From: Ensifer adhaerens
GTDB taxonomy: Bacteria > Pseudomonadota > Alphaproteobacteria > Rhizobiales > Rhizobiaceae
Length of the DNA stretch: 64,000 bases
Direction of reading: 5' to 3'
Assembly: GCF_001270265.1 (NCBI RefSeq)
Contig: NZ_LGAP01000005.1
Coordinates: 62,001-126,000 of the forward strand
Positions 1 through 7,999 of this stretch are shown piece by piece. How positions within the stretch are numbered: the stretch's first letter is position 1; each line of letters opens with the position of its first letter. The notes under the pieces are model-generated. The model did not search any database. It was not told the origin of the DNA and worked only from the letters and a program-made list of their open reading frames with translations. A program made the position numbers and the translations under genes.

Positions 1-1
1 G

Positions 2-550
2 GATGCGAAGGTCAAGGAACTGACCCCTGGCAACACCCACCTGCACAACTGGCTCGACATGGCGCGCGAGCGCATCTCGTTCCAGGGCCTGCCGGCGCGC
101 ATTTGCTGGGTCGGCCTCGGTGATCGTCATCGCCTTGGCCTCGCCTTCAACGAGATGGTCAGAAATGGCGAGCTCAAGGCCCCTGTCGTCATCGGTCGCG
201 ACCACCTCGATTCCGGCTCGGTCGCCTCGCCGAACCGCGAGACCGAAGCGATGAAGGACGGCTCCGATGCCGTCTCCGACTGGCCGCTGCTCAACGCCCT
301 GCTCAACACCGCCTCTGGCGCCACCTGGGTGTCGCTGCATCATGGCGGCGGCGTTGGCATGGGCTTCTCGCAGCATTCCGGCGTCGTCATCTGCTGCGAC
401 GGCTCGGACGAGGCCGCACGTCGCGTCGAGCGGGTTCTTTGGAACGACCCGGCAACCGGCGTCATGCGCCACGCCGACGCCGGTTACGACATCGCGCTCG
501 ACTGCGCCAAGGACAAGGGCCTGCGCCTGCCCGGCATTCTCGGCAATTGA
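2..550 (+). CDS. hutU: Urocanate hydratase, C-terminal part (5' end outside window)
   Basis: This is the last 182 residues of urocanate hydratase, the NAD-dependent cytoplasmic enzyme that converts urocanate to imidazolonepropionate in histidine degradation. The reading frame is open from the first bases, so the gene begins upstream of the window; the family is about 555 residues long. The family blocks [29 protein letters not shown] and [16 protein letters not shown] are all visible, followed by a normal C-terminus ending LPGILGN. A strong hairpin starts 10 bases after the stop. No other hut gene is visible; the next gene is convergent and unrelated, so this is the 3' end of a hut operon. 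Confidence 0.97.
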   Translation, partial: DAKVKELTPGNTHLHNWLDMARERISFQGLPARICWVGLGDRHRLGLAFNEMVRNGELKAPVVIGRDHLDSGSVASPNRETEAMKDGSDAVSDWPLLNALLNTASGATWVSLHHGGGVGMGFSQHSGVVICCDGSDEAARRVERVLWNDPATGVMRHADAGYDIALDCAKDKGLRLPGILGN

Positions 551-560
551 CGAAGACATT

Positions 561-587
561 GGGGCGCCGATCCGGCGCCCCTTCCTC
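561..587 (+). terminator. Terminator after hutU
   Basis: A perfect 9-bp stem (GGGGCGCCG at 561-569, CGGCGCCCC at 573-581, 3-nt loop) is followed by TTCCTCTC. It lies between the convergent hutU and MFS genes and may serve both directions, though the pyrimidine run fits the plus strand. Confidence 0.75.
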
Positions 588-593
588 TCGCTC

Positions 594-1808
594 TCACGGT
601 GCGGCCGCGGATTTCGGGCTGCCCCCTTCGAGGAAGAGCAGCAGCCCGAGGCCTGCTAGTCCGCCGAGACCCCCAAGAAGTGCAGTTCCGGAATAATCGC
701 TGAGGCGTGTGCCGAGCGCAAAAAGGGCCGCACAAAGACCGCCGCTCATGAAGATGTTGACCGAGATCAGCGAGCTTCCGAGCCCCGGGCGGTCGGCGAT
801 CAGTTCCTGCAGGTAGGTAATGGGGATCGTGATGAGTGCGGCAGCGCCAAAGGCGCTGATCAGCGTCAGCGCATAGATGTGCCACGGCGCCGACGACAGC
901 CCAAGCAGGACCATGTAGCCGATATAGATGACGGTACCGAGCGCCAGCGCCTTGGCTGGCGGCAGGTTCACCTGGATGCGCGCCCAAACGAGGATGAAGA
1001 CCACCTCGAGGAACGCGACGACGCCGACGATGATGCCGATATCCGTGACGCTGCCGCCGACGGCATCGGTCACGATCAACGGCAGTACAGCCGCGTTGAT
1101 ATGCAATGTCGAGGTGATCATCGCCACTGCAACCACCCGGGCGAAGATGCGCGGCGCGAGGATCTCGCCGAAGGACGTCCAATAGGAAAGGCGCCTGCCC
1201 TGGCCCGGATCGACGCCACGCTCGTTCGGCATGGAGAAAAAGACCAGGAGCAGGTTGGCCGCGCATCCGAGACTGGCAAGCAGATAGGCGGGAAGCATGC
1301 TCTTGCCGCCGGCGAGCGCAAAGCCCACCAGCCCCGGCACCAACACCCAGGCAAGCGAGATCGCCGCGCGCGCACCGGTCGTCAAGGCGCCGGCATCCTG
1401 TCCACTCATGCGTCGGGCGACACTGCGCACATTGGCAAAGAGCAGCGTGTAGAGGGCGCCGTAGATCGGCAGGAACAGAAGCACGCTGACGACAAAGCTC
1501 GATTGATACGGCAGGACATAGACGATGCCGTAGCCGACCACGCCGAACAGGATCGCGGTCGACATCAGCACACGATAATTGCCTATGCGATCGGCAAGGA
1601 TGCCGATTGAAACGCTGACGATGACGTTTACCGTCGCGGCTATCAGAATGAGAAGCGAATAGAGCCCGTCACTCAGGCCCAATTCGTTGATGCCGACCAC
1701 GGATTGATAGGGCGACGTAGCTGCCCCGGCGAAGCCGAAAAGAAAGATCGCCAGCATGCTGACCCGGATCGAAGGGTTGCGCATGGCGCTGAAAAGCGAC
1801 GAAGTCAT
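594..1808 (-). CDS. MFS transporter, sugar-efflux-like (SetA/SotB type)
   Basis: This 404-residue protein has about 12 hydrophobic segments spread along its length, as in the major facilitator superfamily. The charged loop after TM2 reads GILADRIGNYRVLMST, matching the MFS signature G-x-x-x-D-R-x-G. The general look (SPYQSVVGINELGLSDGLYS near the N-terminus) resembles the bacterial sugar-efflux transporters. It is the last gene of a minus-strand unit with M81/MlrC, GH20, SDR, RpiR and RidA genes, so its substrate is probably the sugar or product handled there; direction of transport cannot be told. No good Shine-Dalgarno precedes the start; an internal Met at about residue 9 is an alternative. 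Confidence 0.8.
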   Translation of the reverse strand: MTSSLFSAMRNPSIRVSMLAIFLFGFAGAATSPYQSVVGINELGLSDGLYSLLILIAATVNVIVSVSIGILADRIGNYRVLMSTAILFGVVGYGIVYVLPYQSSFVVSVLLFLPIYGALYTLLFANVRSVARRMSGQDAGALTTGARAAISLAWVLVPGLVGFALAGGKSMLPAYLLASLGCAANLLLVFFSMPNERGVDPGQGRRLSYWTSFGEILAPRIFARVVAVAMITSTLHINAAVLPLIVTDAVGGSVTDIGIIVGVVAFLEVVFILVWARIQVNLPPAKALALGTVIYIGYMVLLGLSSAPWHIYALTLISAFGAAALITIPITYLQELIADRPGLGSSLISVNIFMSGGLCAALFALGTRLSDYSGTALLGGLGGLAGLGLLLFLEGGSPKSAAAP

Positions 1809-1894
1809 AATGATGCACGCCCACGAAGGAAGCGATGTCAGGGGGAAGCTTGGCGCCGGCAGGTCGCACCGGCGGTTGTATTGCGGGGAACTGC

Positions 1895-3337
1895 TTACAC
1901 CGATTCCGCCCAGCGCGCCGAGAGTTTTGCCTCAGGCGTAAAGTCGAATTCCTGGTCGAAGGGAAAGACGGGACGGAAGCGGTGCAGGCTTGCAAGATGG
2001 GCGATGTCCTGGTTGACGACACCATCGGTCAACGCCATCAGGTTGGGGTTGGCGATCGGCGCCAGCTCCGGCGAGAGATAGCCGGATTTGACCACCAGCA
2101 GCCGCACCGATTGCGGGTCGAGACCCAGCCGTCGGAAATCCTCGATGTTGTGATAGGGCCGGCGTCGCGCCGAAAGCACGATGTCGATCGCACCGACACG
2201 CACGACCGCCTGGCGCTCCTTTTCCGGACCGGGATCATCAAGCCGCACGACTTCCACCAGCATCTCGGCAACCGGGCTTGCCGGATCGAGGCTGCCGCCG
2301 ATCTTCAGCATCAGATTTTCGCCCACGCCGGCAGCAAAGCAGGCGTCGACTGCGGGACGATCGGCGATACCGGCGATCAGTGCGCCGCGCCACCGCCGCG
2401 CAAGCAGGGCTTTCAGGACATCCGCTCTGTCGCCGACACCGCCGCCGGTCGGGTTGTCGCCGGAATCGGCAAGGATGATGGGGGTTGTCGTCGCCTTTTC
2501 GGCGATATCAAGCATGGCGTCGAGCGAGCCCGTCACCGGACCGAAGCGGAAGTTGCGACGCCCTGCCCAGTATGCTGCCGCGATGTCGACGGCCGCCTGC
2601 TCCGCAGCAGCCCGATCTGTCGCGGTAATCACGGCGCAGGCCGTTGCACGCGGCTCGTCCGCCCAGACGTAACCGACCATCAGGTTGGCATCGAGCACAC
2701 CCGGTCGCCCGTCGATATCGGGCAGCTGCCGGTAGAGGCTTTTGGCCGGTTCGTCCTCCGTCGAGGTACATTCCCCCGGCAGCAGCACGGGAATCTTGGC
2801 CCACGCGACGCCCGGGAGCGTGCCGCTGCGCAGCGCCGAAACGAGCATCGTCCAGGCACGGATCATCGTTTCGCGCGTATCGATGTGCGGCGCCGTGCGA
2901 TAGCCCGCAAAGATATCGATCTGGTCGATGATGCGCTGACTGACATTGCCGTGCAGATCATAGCTGGTGGCGATCGGGCAGTCCGGCCCGACGACGGCTC
3001 GAGCGGCAGAGATCCAATCCCCCTCCGCATCCTCCATGCCGTCGACCTTGATCGCCCCGTGCATGGCGAGATAGAGACCGTCGATTGGCATCACCTGCTG
3101 CAACCGGTCGAGAAACTCCGCCTTGAAGGCGTCATAGGTCGGCCGTGACACCGGCCCGCCGGGCACGGCGCGGGCGTGCAGGAGCGGTAGATGCTCTATG
3201 CCGTCAGCGTCGAGAAAATCGAAATACTCCGCCTGCAGCAGATCCGCGCCACGTAACACCCGAAAATCCTCAGGAACCATCAGCACCGGCGAATAGGTGC
3301 TGCACTCCGTATGGATACCGCCGACGGCAATGCGCAT
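1895..3337 (-). CDS. M81 family metallopeptidase (MlrC-like), copy 1
   Basis: This 480-residue protein belongs to the M81/MlrC family, named after the microcystin-degradation protein MlrC; most members have no known substrate. Family landmarks are the N-terminal GGIHTECSTYSP, the metal-site region YDLHGNVSQR near residue 145, HGAIKVDGMEDAEGDW before it, and LADSGDNPTGGGVGDRADV in the middle. I chose ATG at 3337 because GGAGC lies just upstream; a GTG five codons earlier would swallow that ribosome-binding site. The start is 11 bases after the GH20 stop, so the two are cotranscribed. A second M81 gene lies at 8000 on the other strand; the two proteins are clearly diverged, so this is not a recent duplication. 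Confidence 0.88.
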   Translation of the reverse strand: MRIAVGGIHTECSTYSPVLMVPEDFRVLRGADLLQAEYFDFLDADGIEHLPLLHARAVPGGPVSRPTYDAFKAEFLDRLQQVMPIDGLYLAMHGAIKVDGMEDAEGDWISAARAVVGPDCPIATSYDLHGNVSQRIIDQIDIFAGYRTAPHIDTRETMIRAWTMLVSALRSGTLPGVAWAKIPVLLPGECTSTEDEPAKSLYRQLPDIDGRPGVLDANLMVGYVWADEPRATACAVITATDRAAAEQAAVDIAAAYWAGRRNFRFGPVTGSLDAMLDIAEKATTTPIILADSGDNPTGGGVGDRADVLKALLARRWRGALIAGIADRPAVDACFAAGVGENLMLKIGGSLDPASPVAEMLVEVVRLDDPGPEKERQAVVRVGAIDIVLSARRRPYHNIEDFRRLGLDPQSVRLLVVKSGYLSPELAPIANPNLMALTDGVVNQDIAHLASLHRFRPVFPFDQEFDFTPEAKLSARWAESV

Positions 3338-3348
3338 AAAAGCTCCTG

Positions 3349-5268
3349 TCACAGTTTTGGGCTCAAGGGTGCGATCGCGGCAAAGCGCTGCCAGTCCTTA
3401 GCGGATTTCGGGGTCCATGCGGCTTCGGCGATCGCACAAAGTCTCGGGAAGACAAGATGGTTGAAATAGCCATGCGACAGGAAATGCTCCGACCAGATGC
3501 AGGCCTGGACGCCCTTCATGCGGGCCTTCAGCTCTTCCGGAAACTCGCCTTCGGCCTCGTAGCCGTAGGTATGCGCCGGCGTCGCCGTCCCGGCCCAACT
3601 CGCGCCTGGCTCCTGCCAGGCGTCGGCCTGCGCCATGTCGAGGTAATAGGCCTGGCCGGGAGTCATGACGACGTCATAGCCTTCGCGCGCGAGGTCGATG
3701 CCGACCTCCGGCCGCTCCCACGCCATTAGCAAGGTGTCCTCGGTCGAGACGCCGCCGCCATGGGCGACCTCGTTCCACCCGGCAAGCTTGCGGCCGCGGG
3801 CCGTCAGCATCTGCTTGACCCTCTTCAGGAAGAAGGATTGCAGCGCGAAGGTGCCGGAAAGGCCCTCCTTTTCCATCAGCTTCTTCGCCAGTGGAGAGGC
3901 AAGCCAGGAACCGTTGGCAACCTCGTCGCCGCCGATATGGATATACTGGCTCGGGAACAGCTCGACGATTTCGTCGAACACCTTCTCGAGGAAATCATAG
4001 GTAAAGGCGATCGCCGGGTTGAGTGCATTGTTCGGGTAGCCCTGAACCGAATGATAGCTCTCCGGCGCCTCCTGACCATCCGTCAGATCAGGCAGGGCAA
4101 CGAGCGTGGCCGCGCTGTGGCCGGGAATGTCGATCTCGGGCACGATCTCGACGTTAAGAGCGGAGGCCTGCGCGACCAGAGCTTTCACATCGGCATGGCT
4201 GTAGAACCCACCGGTCGGTTCTGCGCCATTGCCGAGTTGCGGCAACAGAGGTTCATCGGGACCGCGCATGACACCGAGCGTCGTCAAAGCAGGAAACGCC
4301 TTGATCTCAAGCCGCCAGGCCTCGTCGTCGGTCAGATGCCAATGGAAGATGTTCAGCTTGAACCAGGCAAGAATATCGATGAGGCGGGAAATGTCCGACG
4401 TCGGATAAAATTGCCGCGACACGTCGAGATGGCAGCCGCGCCAGCCATAGCGCGGCGCATCGGAAATCGTGCCCTGCGCGGGAAAGCGGAACAGGTCTGG
4501 ATGCGTGCGCGCGCCGTTCATGAGCTGCGCCAAGGTCGTCAGCGCGTATTGCCGGCCGGCTGCACCGCCATAGGCCAGGCGGATCTCCTTGGTCGAGAAC
4601 GCAAGTTCGTAGGCTTCGGGGGCGAGTGCTGCATTCTTCGTGAAAGCAATTGGCCTACCCTGCCCGGAGCCGACAAGGCTAAAGGGCGCGTGACCCGCTG
4701 AGAACAGGCGGTGAAAGAGCGCAAGTACGCTGCCGACGGCGGCCACATCGTCGGACGCCGCACCCGATGTTGGATAAAGCACAACAGGAAAGCTGTCGCC
4801 GGCCCACGCGTCGACATGCGCTGGCCACGGCTGCATTGAAAACGGCAGATCGAGCCTGCCTTGCGGCAAACGGGCCGGCGGCGGTTCGCTGGCCGCATTC
4901 TCCAGCAGCAGATCGGAGACGGCGACTGGCACATGCTCGCCGTTGGAAAGTGTGAGGTAGGCCGACTTCGCACCATCAGTGCAGTGCCTTGCCTGCCGAT
5001 GCAGGCCACTCACCGTGAACGTCCAGCATTCGCCGGGGCCAAGCGTCAGCCCGGCGGGTGGCGCGAATTCGTGAAAGTTGGCGTTGCGGCGCAGGAAAGT
5101 GGCGTTATCGCAGGCCTCCGGCACGATGACACGCGTCAGCGAGGTATAGACCAGCCGAAAGCCCGTGAGCGACGCTTGCGAAAAATTGAAGAGCGTGAAG
5201 GTGAACCGGCCAAATGCACCGCCATCCGGCTGCCAGGACGCTTCGAGACGATAGGAAACGGGCGTCAT
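3349..5268 (-). CDS. Beta-N-acetylhexosaminidase, GH20 family
   Basis: This 639-residue glycoside hydrolase would remove terminal N-acetylglucosamine or N-acetylgalactosamine from oligosaccharides such as chitobiose. The N-terminal 200 residues form the beta-rich accessory part; the catalytic barrel starts near YGWRGCHLDVSRQFYP. FHWHLTDDEAWRLEIKAFP and the catalytic Asp-Glu pair in HIGGDEVANGSW (about residues 448-449) are intact, and the C-terminus carries GVQACIWSEH. No signal peptide is visible: the protein starts MTPVSYRLEASWQPDG, so it should act in the cytoplasm on imported oligosaccharides. A GGAGGAAG ribosome-binding site precedes the ATG. It lies between an SDR gene (25 bp upstream) and an M81 gene (11 bp downstream). 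Confidence 0.93.
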   Translation of the reverse strand: MTPVSYRLEASWQPDGGAFGRFTFTLFNFSQASLTGFRLVYTSLTRVIVPEACDNATFLRRNANFHEFAPPAGLTLGPGECWTFTVSGLHRQARHCTDGAKSAYLTLSNGEHVPVAVSDLLLENAASEPPPARLPQGRLDLPFSMQPWPAHVDAWAGDSFPVVLYPTSGAASDDVAAVGSVLALFHRLFSAGHAPFSLVGSGQGRPIAFTKNAALAPEAYELAFSTKEIRLAYGGAAGRQYALTTLAQLMNGARTHPDLFRFPAQGTISDAPRYGWRGCHLDVSRQFYPTSDISRLIDILAWFKLNIFHWHLTDDEAWRLEIKAFPALTTLGVMRGPDEPLLPQLGNGAEPTGGFYSHADVKALVAQASALNVEIVPEIDIPGHSAATLVALPDLTDGQEAPESYHSVQGYPNNALNPAIAFTYDFLEKVFDEIVELFPSQYIHIGGDEVANGSWLASPLAKKLMEKEGLSGTFALQSFFLKRVKQMLTARGRKLAGWNEVAHGGGVSTEDTLLMAWERPEVGIDLAREGYDVVMTPGQAYYLDMAQADAWQEPGASWAGTATPAHTYGYEAEGEFPEELKARMKGVQACIWSEHFLSHGYFNHLVFPRLCAIAEAAWTPKSAKDWQRFAAIAPLSPKL

Positions 5269-5293
5269 GATCTTCCTCCCAGAAGTCTTTCGG

Positions 5294-6070
5294 TCAGTAG
5301 TGGCTTGATTGCGAGAACGTTCGCGCCAGTTCGGCCTGGCCGGCGGTCAGCCCGCAGTCGACTGGTAGGCACACGCCGGAAATCGCCGCCGCCATCGGAC
5401 CTGCGAGGAAGTGTACGGCGTTGGCGACATCCTCGGGATTGACGATGCGCTGCAGCGGATACCAGCGACGCGCTTCCTCGAAGACCTGCGGATTGGCGGC
5501 GGCACGCGCTTCCCACGCCTGCGTGCGAACCGTCCCTGGTGCAACGGCGTTGGATCGAATGCCGAACTTGCCGTATTCGACGGCGATGAGGCGCGTCAGG
5601 TGCAGGAGACCGGCCTTGGCGACGCTGTAGGCAGGATGGCCGAAGACATTCATGCCGTTGACGGAAGCGATATTGATCACCGAACCGCGGCTTTCCTTCA
5701 GCATGTCTTCGACTGCGCGGAAGCACAGGAAGGCCGCTTCGAGGTTCAACGCATTGTCCATCCGCCAGATATCCGGCGTCGTGTCGTGCAGGCTGACAGC
5801 GCGGGCAGCGCCGGCATTGTTGACGAGCGTGCGCACGGTACCCTGCGTGCCCGCCGCCGCGGCCAGTTTGCCGACGCTGTCAGCGTCCGTCACATCACAC
5901 GCGATCGGCACAAAACGCTCGCCATCCCCGAGATCCTTCGCCGCTTTCTCTGCGGCCGCGTTATCGATGTCGGCAAGCAGGACGACATCATGATCCTCGC
6001 CAAGCCGCCTGGCGATTGCGCGACCGATATCGCCGGCTGCACCGGTGACAATGGCGACAGACTGCGTCAT
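5294..6070 (-). CDS. SDR family NAD(P)-dependent oxidoreductase
   Basis: This is a classical short-chain dehydrogenase of 258 residues. The nucleotide-binding TGAAGDIGRAIA lies at residues 10-21, NNAG near 87-90, the active-site Ser in NIASVNG near residue 137, and the catalytic Tyr/Lys in AYSVAKAG near residue 153. The C-terminal segment SGVCLPVDCGLTAGQ is also typical. An acidic residue after the second strand (LLADIDN) suggests preference for NAD over NADP (inference). It probably oxidises or reduces a sugar or sugar acid in the pathway served by the neighbouring GH20 and M81 genes; the exact substrate cannot be read from sequence. Confidence 0.88.
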   Translation of the reverse strand: MTQSVAIVTGAAGDIGRAIARRLGEDHDVVLLADIDNAAAEKAAKDLGDGERFVPIACDVTDADSVGKLAAAAGTQGTVRTLVNNAGAARAVSLHDTTPDIWRMDNALNLEAAFLCFRAVEDMLKESRGSVINIASVNGMNVFGHPAYSVAKAGLLHLTRLIAVEYGKFGIRSNAVAPGTVRTQAWEARAAANPQVFEEARRWYPLQRIVNPEDVANAVHFLAGPMAAAISGVCLPVDCGLTAGQAELARTFSQSSHY

Positions 6071-6091
6071 GCGGGAACCTTTCGCGGCACG

Positions 6092-6955
6092 TCAGTCTCC
6101 CAGCAGCTGGCGGTCGTCACCGTCGCGGTGGGTCACCAGCTGTTGCTTGATGCGCCGAAGTGTGACGGTTGCCTGCGGCTGGACCCGGTAGGCAACGAGA
6201 CTTGAGAGGATATCGAGCAGCGCCAGATAGGCGATGCGGGTGGAAGTGGGGCGATAGATGTTGTTGCCCTCAGGCAGATCGACAGGAACCGTGATCGTCG
6301 CGGCAGCCGCGACCGGGCTGTTGCTCTGGGTGAGCGCAATCGTCGGCACCTTGAGTTCGCGCGCTAGGGTGAAAGCACGCACCAACTCGGCGTTGCGGCC
6401 CGAGAAGGATGAGCCAATCAGCACATCCGTCGGGCGGGCGGCCGCGGCCATCATCAGCTGCATGCTGTGGTCGGAACTGGCGGTAACCCGCAGGCCATAA
6501 CGAAAGAGCCGGTTCTGCAGCTCGCTGGCAATCATCGAAGAATTGCCGCCCGAGCCGAAGGCATAGATCATTTCTGCGGCCGCGATGCGCTCCACCGCCT
6601 GTTCGATTGACGCCAGATCAAGCGAACGGTGCAGCAGGAACAGCGCATTCTGCGCCTTGGTGATGATGTCCTGGGCGACATCGCCGGTTTCCCGGCTCTT
6701 CGGCTCCGGCTTCAGGTAGCGCATGCCGATATAGGCGGTGCGCGCCAACTGCACCTTGAAGTCGGAGAAGCTGTCGCAGCCGAGCCGGCGGCAGAAGCGC
6801 GTGACCGTCGGCGGAGAGACATCGGCCTTGCCGGCCAGCTCGATGATCGACGCATTCACCGCGAACTCGAAGTCGTTCAGAAGAATATCGGCTATGCGGT
6901 TCTCGGATTGCGAGAGCCGGCCTTTTTCTTCCTGAAGTGTCGCGAAAATATCCAT
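6092..6955 (-). CDS. MurR/RpiR family transcriptional regulator
   Basis: This 287-residue regulator has the two-domain layout of the RpiR family: an N-terminal helix-turn-helix (ELAGKADVSPPTVTRFCRRLGCDSF fragment region, residues about 40-65) and a C-terminal SIS sugar-phosphate-binding domain (YAFGSGGNSSMIASELQNRL near residue 130, then DVLIGSSFSGR and VPTIALTQSNSP). Such proteins usually respond to phosphorylated sugars or amino sugars. It sits inside the minus-strand operon, between ridA and the SDR gene, so it is probably the local regulator. A TGAAAAGAATTTCA inverted repeat at 7451-7464 and a near-identical one at 15186-15200 are candidate binding sites. Confidence 0.9.
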   Translation of the reverse strand: MDIFATLQEEKGRLSQSENRIADILLNDFEFAVNASIIELAGKADVSPPTVTRFCRRLGCDSFSDFKVQLARTAYIGMRYLKPEPKSRETGDVAQDIITKAQNALFLLHRSLDLASIEQAVERIAAAEMIYAFGSGGNSSMIASELQNRLFRYGLRVTASSDHSMQLMMAAAARPTDVLIGSSFSGRNAELVRAFTLARELKVPTIALTQSNSPVAAAATITVPVDLPEGNNIYRPTSTRIAYLALLDILSSLVAYRVQPQATVTLRRIKQQLVTHRDGDDRQLLGD

Positions 6956-6973
6956 CGGCTGATGTCCCCGGGT

Positions 6974-7366
6974 CTATCGGCCTTCCTTCGGTTTGTAGGC
7001 GACGCAGTCGATCTCGACCTTGCAATCTACCATCATCGCCGACTGGACGCAGGCCCGGGCCGGTGGATGCACACCGAAATACTCCTGATAGATCTTGTTG
7101 AATGTCCAGAAGTCACGCGGATCATCGAGCCAAACCCCGCAACGCACCACGTGCTCGGTACCGTATCCGGCCTCTTCCAGAATGGCCAGAAGATTGGCGA
7201 TCGCCTTGTGCGTCTGAGGGATGATGCCGCCCTCGATGATCTCGCCCTTTTCCATGGCGACCTGGCCGGAAACATGCAGCCAACCGTCCGCCTCCACCGC
7301 GCGTGCAAAGGGTAATGGCTTACCGCCCGCACCGACTTGCTCGGTGCCATACCGTTTGATGGTCAT
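6974..7366 (-). CDS. RidA family protein (reactive imine/enamine deaminase-like)
   Basis: This 130-residue protein belongs to the RidA/YjgF/UK114 family, small trimeric enzymes that hydrolyse reactive 2-imino acids and related enamines. Visible family features are VSGQVAMEKGEIIEGG, the alternating stretch TEHVVRCGVWLDD and the C-terminal PPARACVQSAMMVDCKVEIDCVAY; the arginine in PARA is the usual carboxylate-binding residue. I start it at ATG 7366 (MTIKRYGTEQVG); an upstream ATG at 7447 would add 27 residues with no family match and would cover the regulatory spacer. It is the first gene of the minus-strand operon ending with the MFS gene. Confidence 0.88.
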   Translation of the reverse strand: MTIKRYGTEQVGAGGKPLPFARAVEADGWLHVSGQVAMEKGEIIEGGIIPQTHKAIANLLAILEEAGYGTEHVVRCGVWLDDPRDFWTFNKIYQEYFGVHPPARACVQSAMMVDCKVEIDCVAYKPKEGR

Positions 7367-7407
7367 GTGTGCCTTCGTGCAAATTATTTTCTTTGATCGT
7401 TGACAAG

Positions 7408-7439
7408 TGACCATAGAAAGCTGAATTTGACCAGAGAAA
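7408..7439. promoter_or_regulatory. Direct repeats two helical turns apart in divergent promoter
   Basis: TGACCATAGAAA (7408-7419) and TGACCAGAGAAA (7428-7439) differ at one base and start exactly 20 bp apart, so they face the same side of the helix. They lie between the divergent ridA (start 7366) and NTF2-like (start 7480) genes. A TTGACA at 7400-7405 is nearby. This looks like a tandem protein-binding site; the protein is unknown. Confidence 0.45.
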
Positions 7440-7450
7440 AACACCATTCA

Positions 7451-7464
7451 TGAAAAGAATTTCA
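7451..7464. promoter_or_regulatory. Candidate RpiR operator (TGAAA-N4-TTTCA)
   Basis: The inverted repeat TGAAAAGAATTTCA sits 16 bases before the plus-strand gene at 7480 and 85 bases upstream of ridA. A version with one extra base occurs at 15186-15200 before the sugar-importer operon. RpiR-family operators are often AT-rich palindromes of this size, and an RpiR gene lies in this cluster; assignment is inference. Confidence 0.45.
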
Positions 7465-7479
7465 ATCTAGGGCGAAAAC

Positions 7480-7971
7480 ATGCGGGATCCCTTCCTCAAT
7501 CCGTTCCCCTCTTCCGACACCGCGCGCCATGCCATCTGGGAGATGCTGGTTCCGCGCGATATTGACGCTTTTCTTTCTGCCGACTGGTCGATGGTCGCCG
7601 GTGATTTTGTCGAAGACGGCTTCATCGGCATCGACGGACGTCGCGAGACCAATTCCGACAATTGGCGCCTTACCTTCCCGTCGCTTTCGGCCTATCGCGA
7701 CGAGTGGCTGCGCCAGGCGAAAGACTTCGCCGGCCTTTCCTTCGCCGAGGACGCCCGCGCGGCAATCTTCACCACGACGACGCTTGAGGACATCGAGGTC
7801 AACGGCGACTTCGCGCTCGCGCGCAAGAAGTTCGATGGCGGCTTGAAGAAGTCGGACGGCAGCTTCGACGTGATGAAATGGCAGACCGTATATTACTGCC
7901 GACTGCACGAGGGGCGCTGGAAGATTTCCGGCTTCACCGGCTACCTGCCGAACCCGATGGGACCGGCTTAA
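7480..7971 (+). CDS. NTF2-like / SnoaL-fold protein of unknown function
   Basis: This is a 163-residue soluble protein with the pattern of the nuclear transport factor 2-like fold: an N-terminal helical part (VPRDIDAFLSADWSMVAGDFVEDGFIGIDG), then alternating strands and a C-terminal YYCRLHEGRWKISGFTGYLP. Proteins of this type range from small isomerases and hydrolases to ligand-binding proteins, so no reaction can be named. It starts the plus-strand unit and is 28 bases from the second M81 gene, so the two are probably cotranscribed and linked in function. It diverges from ridA across a 113-bp spacer with repeated motifs. Confidence 0.7.
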   Translation: MRDPFLNPFPSSDTARHAIWEMLVPRDIDAFLSADWSMVAGDFVEDGFIGIDGRRETNSDNWRLTFPSLSAYRDEWLRQAKDFAGLSFAEDARAAIFTTTTLEDIEVNGDFALARKKFDGGLKKSDGSFDVMKWQTVYYCRLHEGRWKISGFTGYLPNPMGPA

Positions 7972-7999
7972 AAAGCGCGCACGAGAAAAGGCGACGGCA

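Noticed and set aside
1835-3148. 437-residue plus-strand open frame
   Set aside because: Antisense to the first M81/MlrC gene; no recognisable domain and shadow-type composition.
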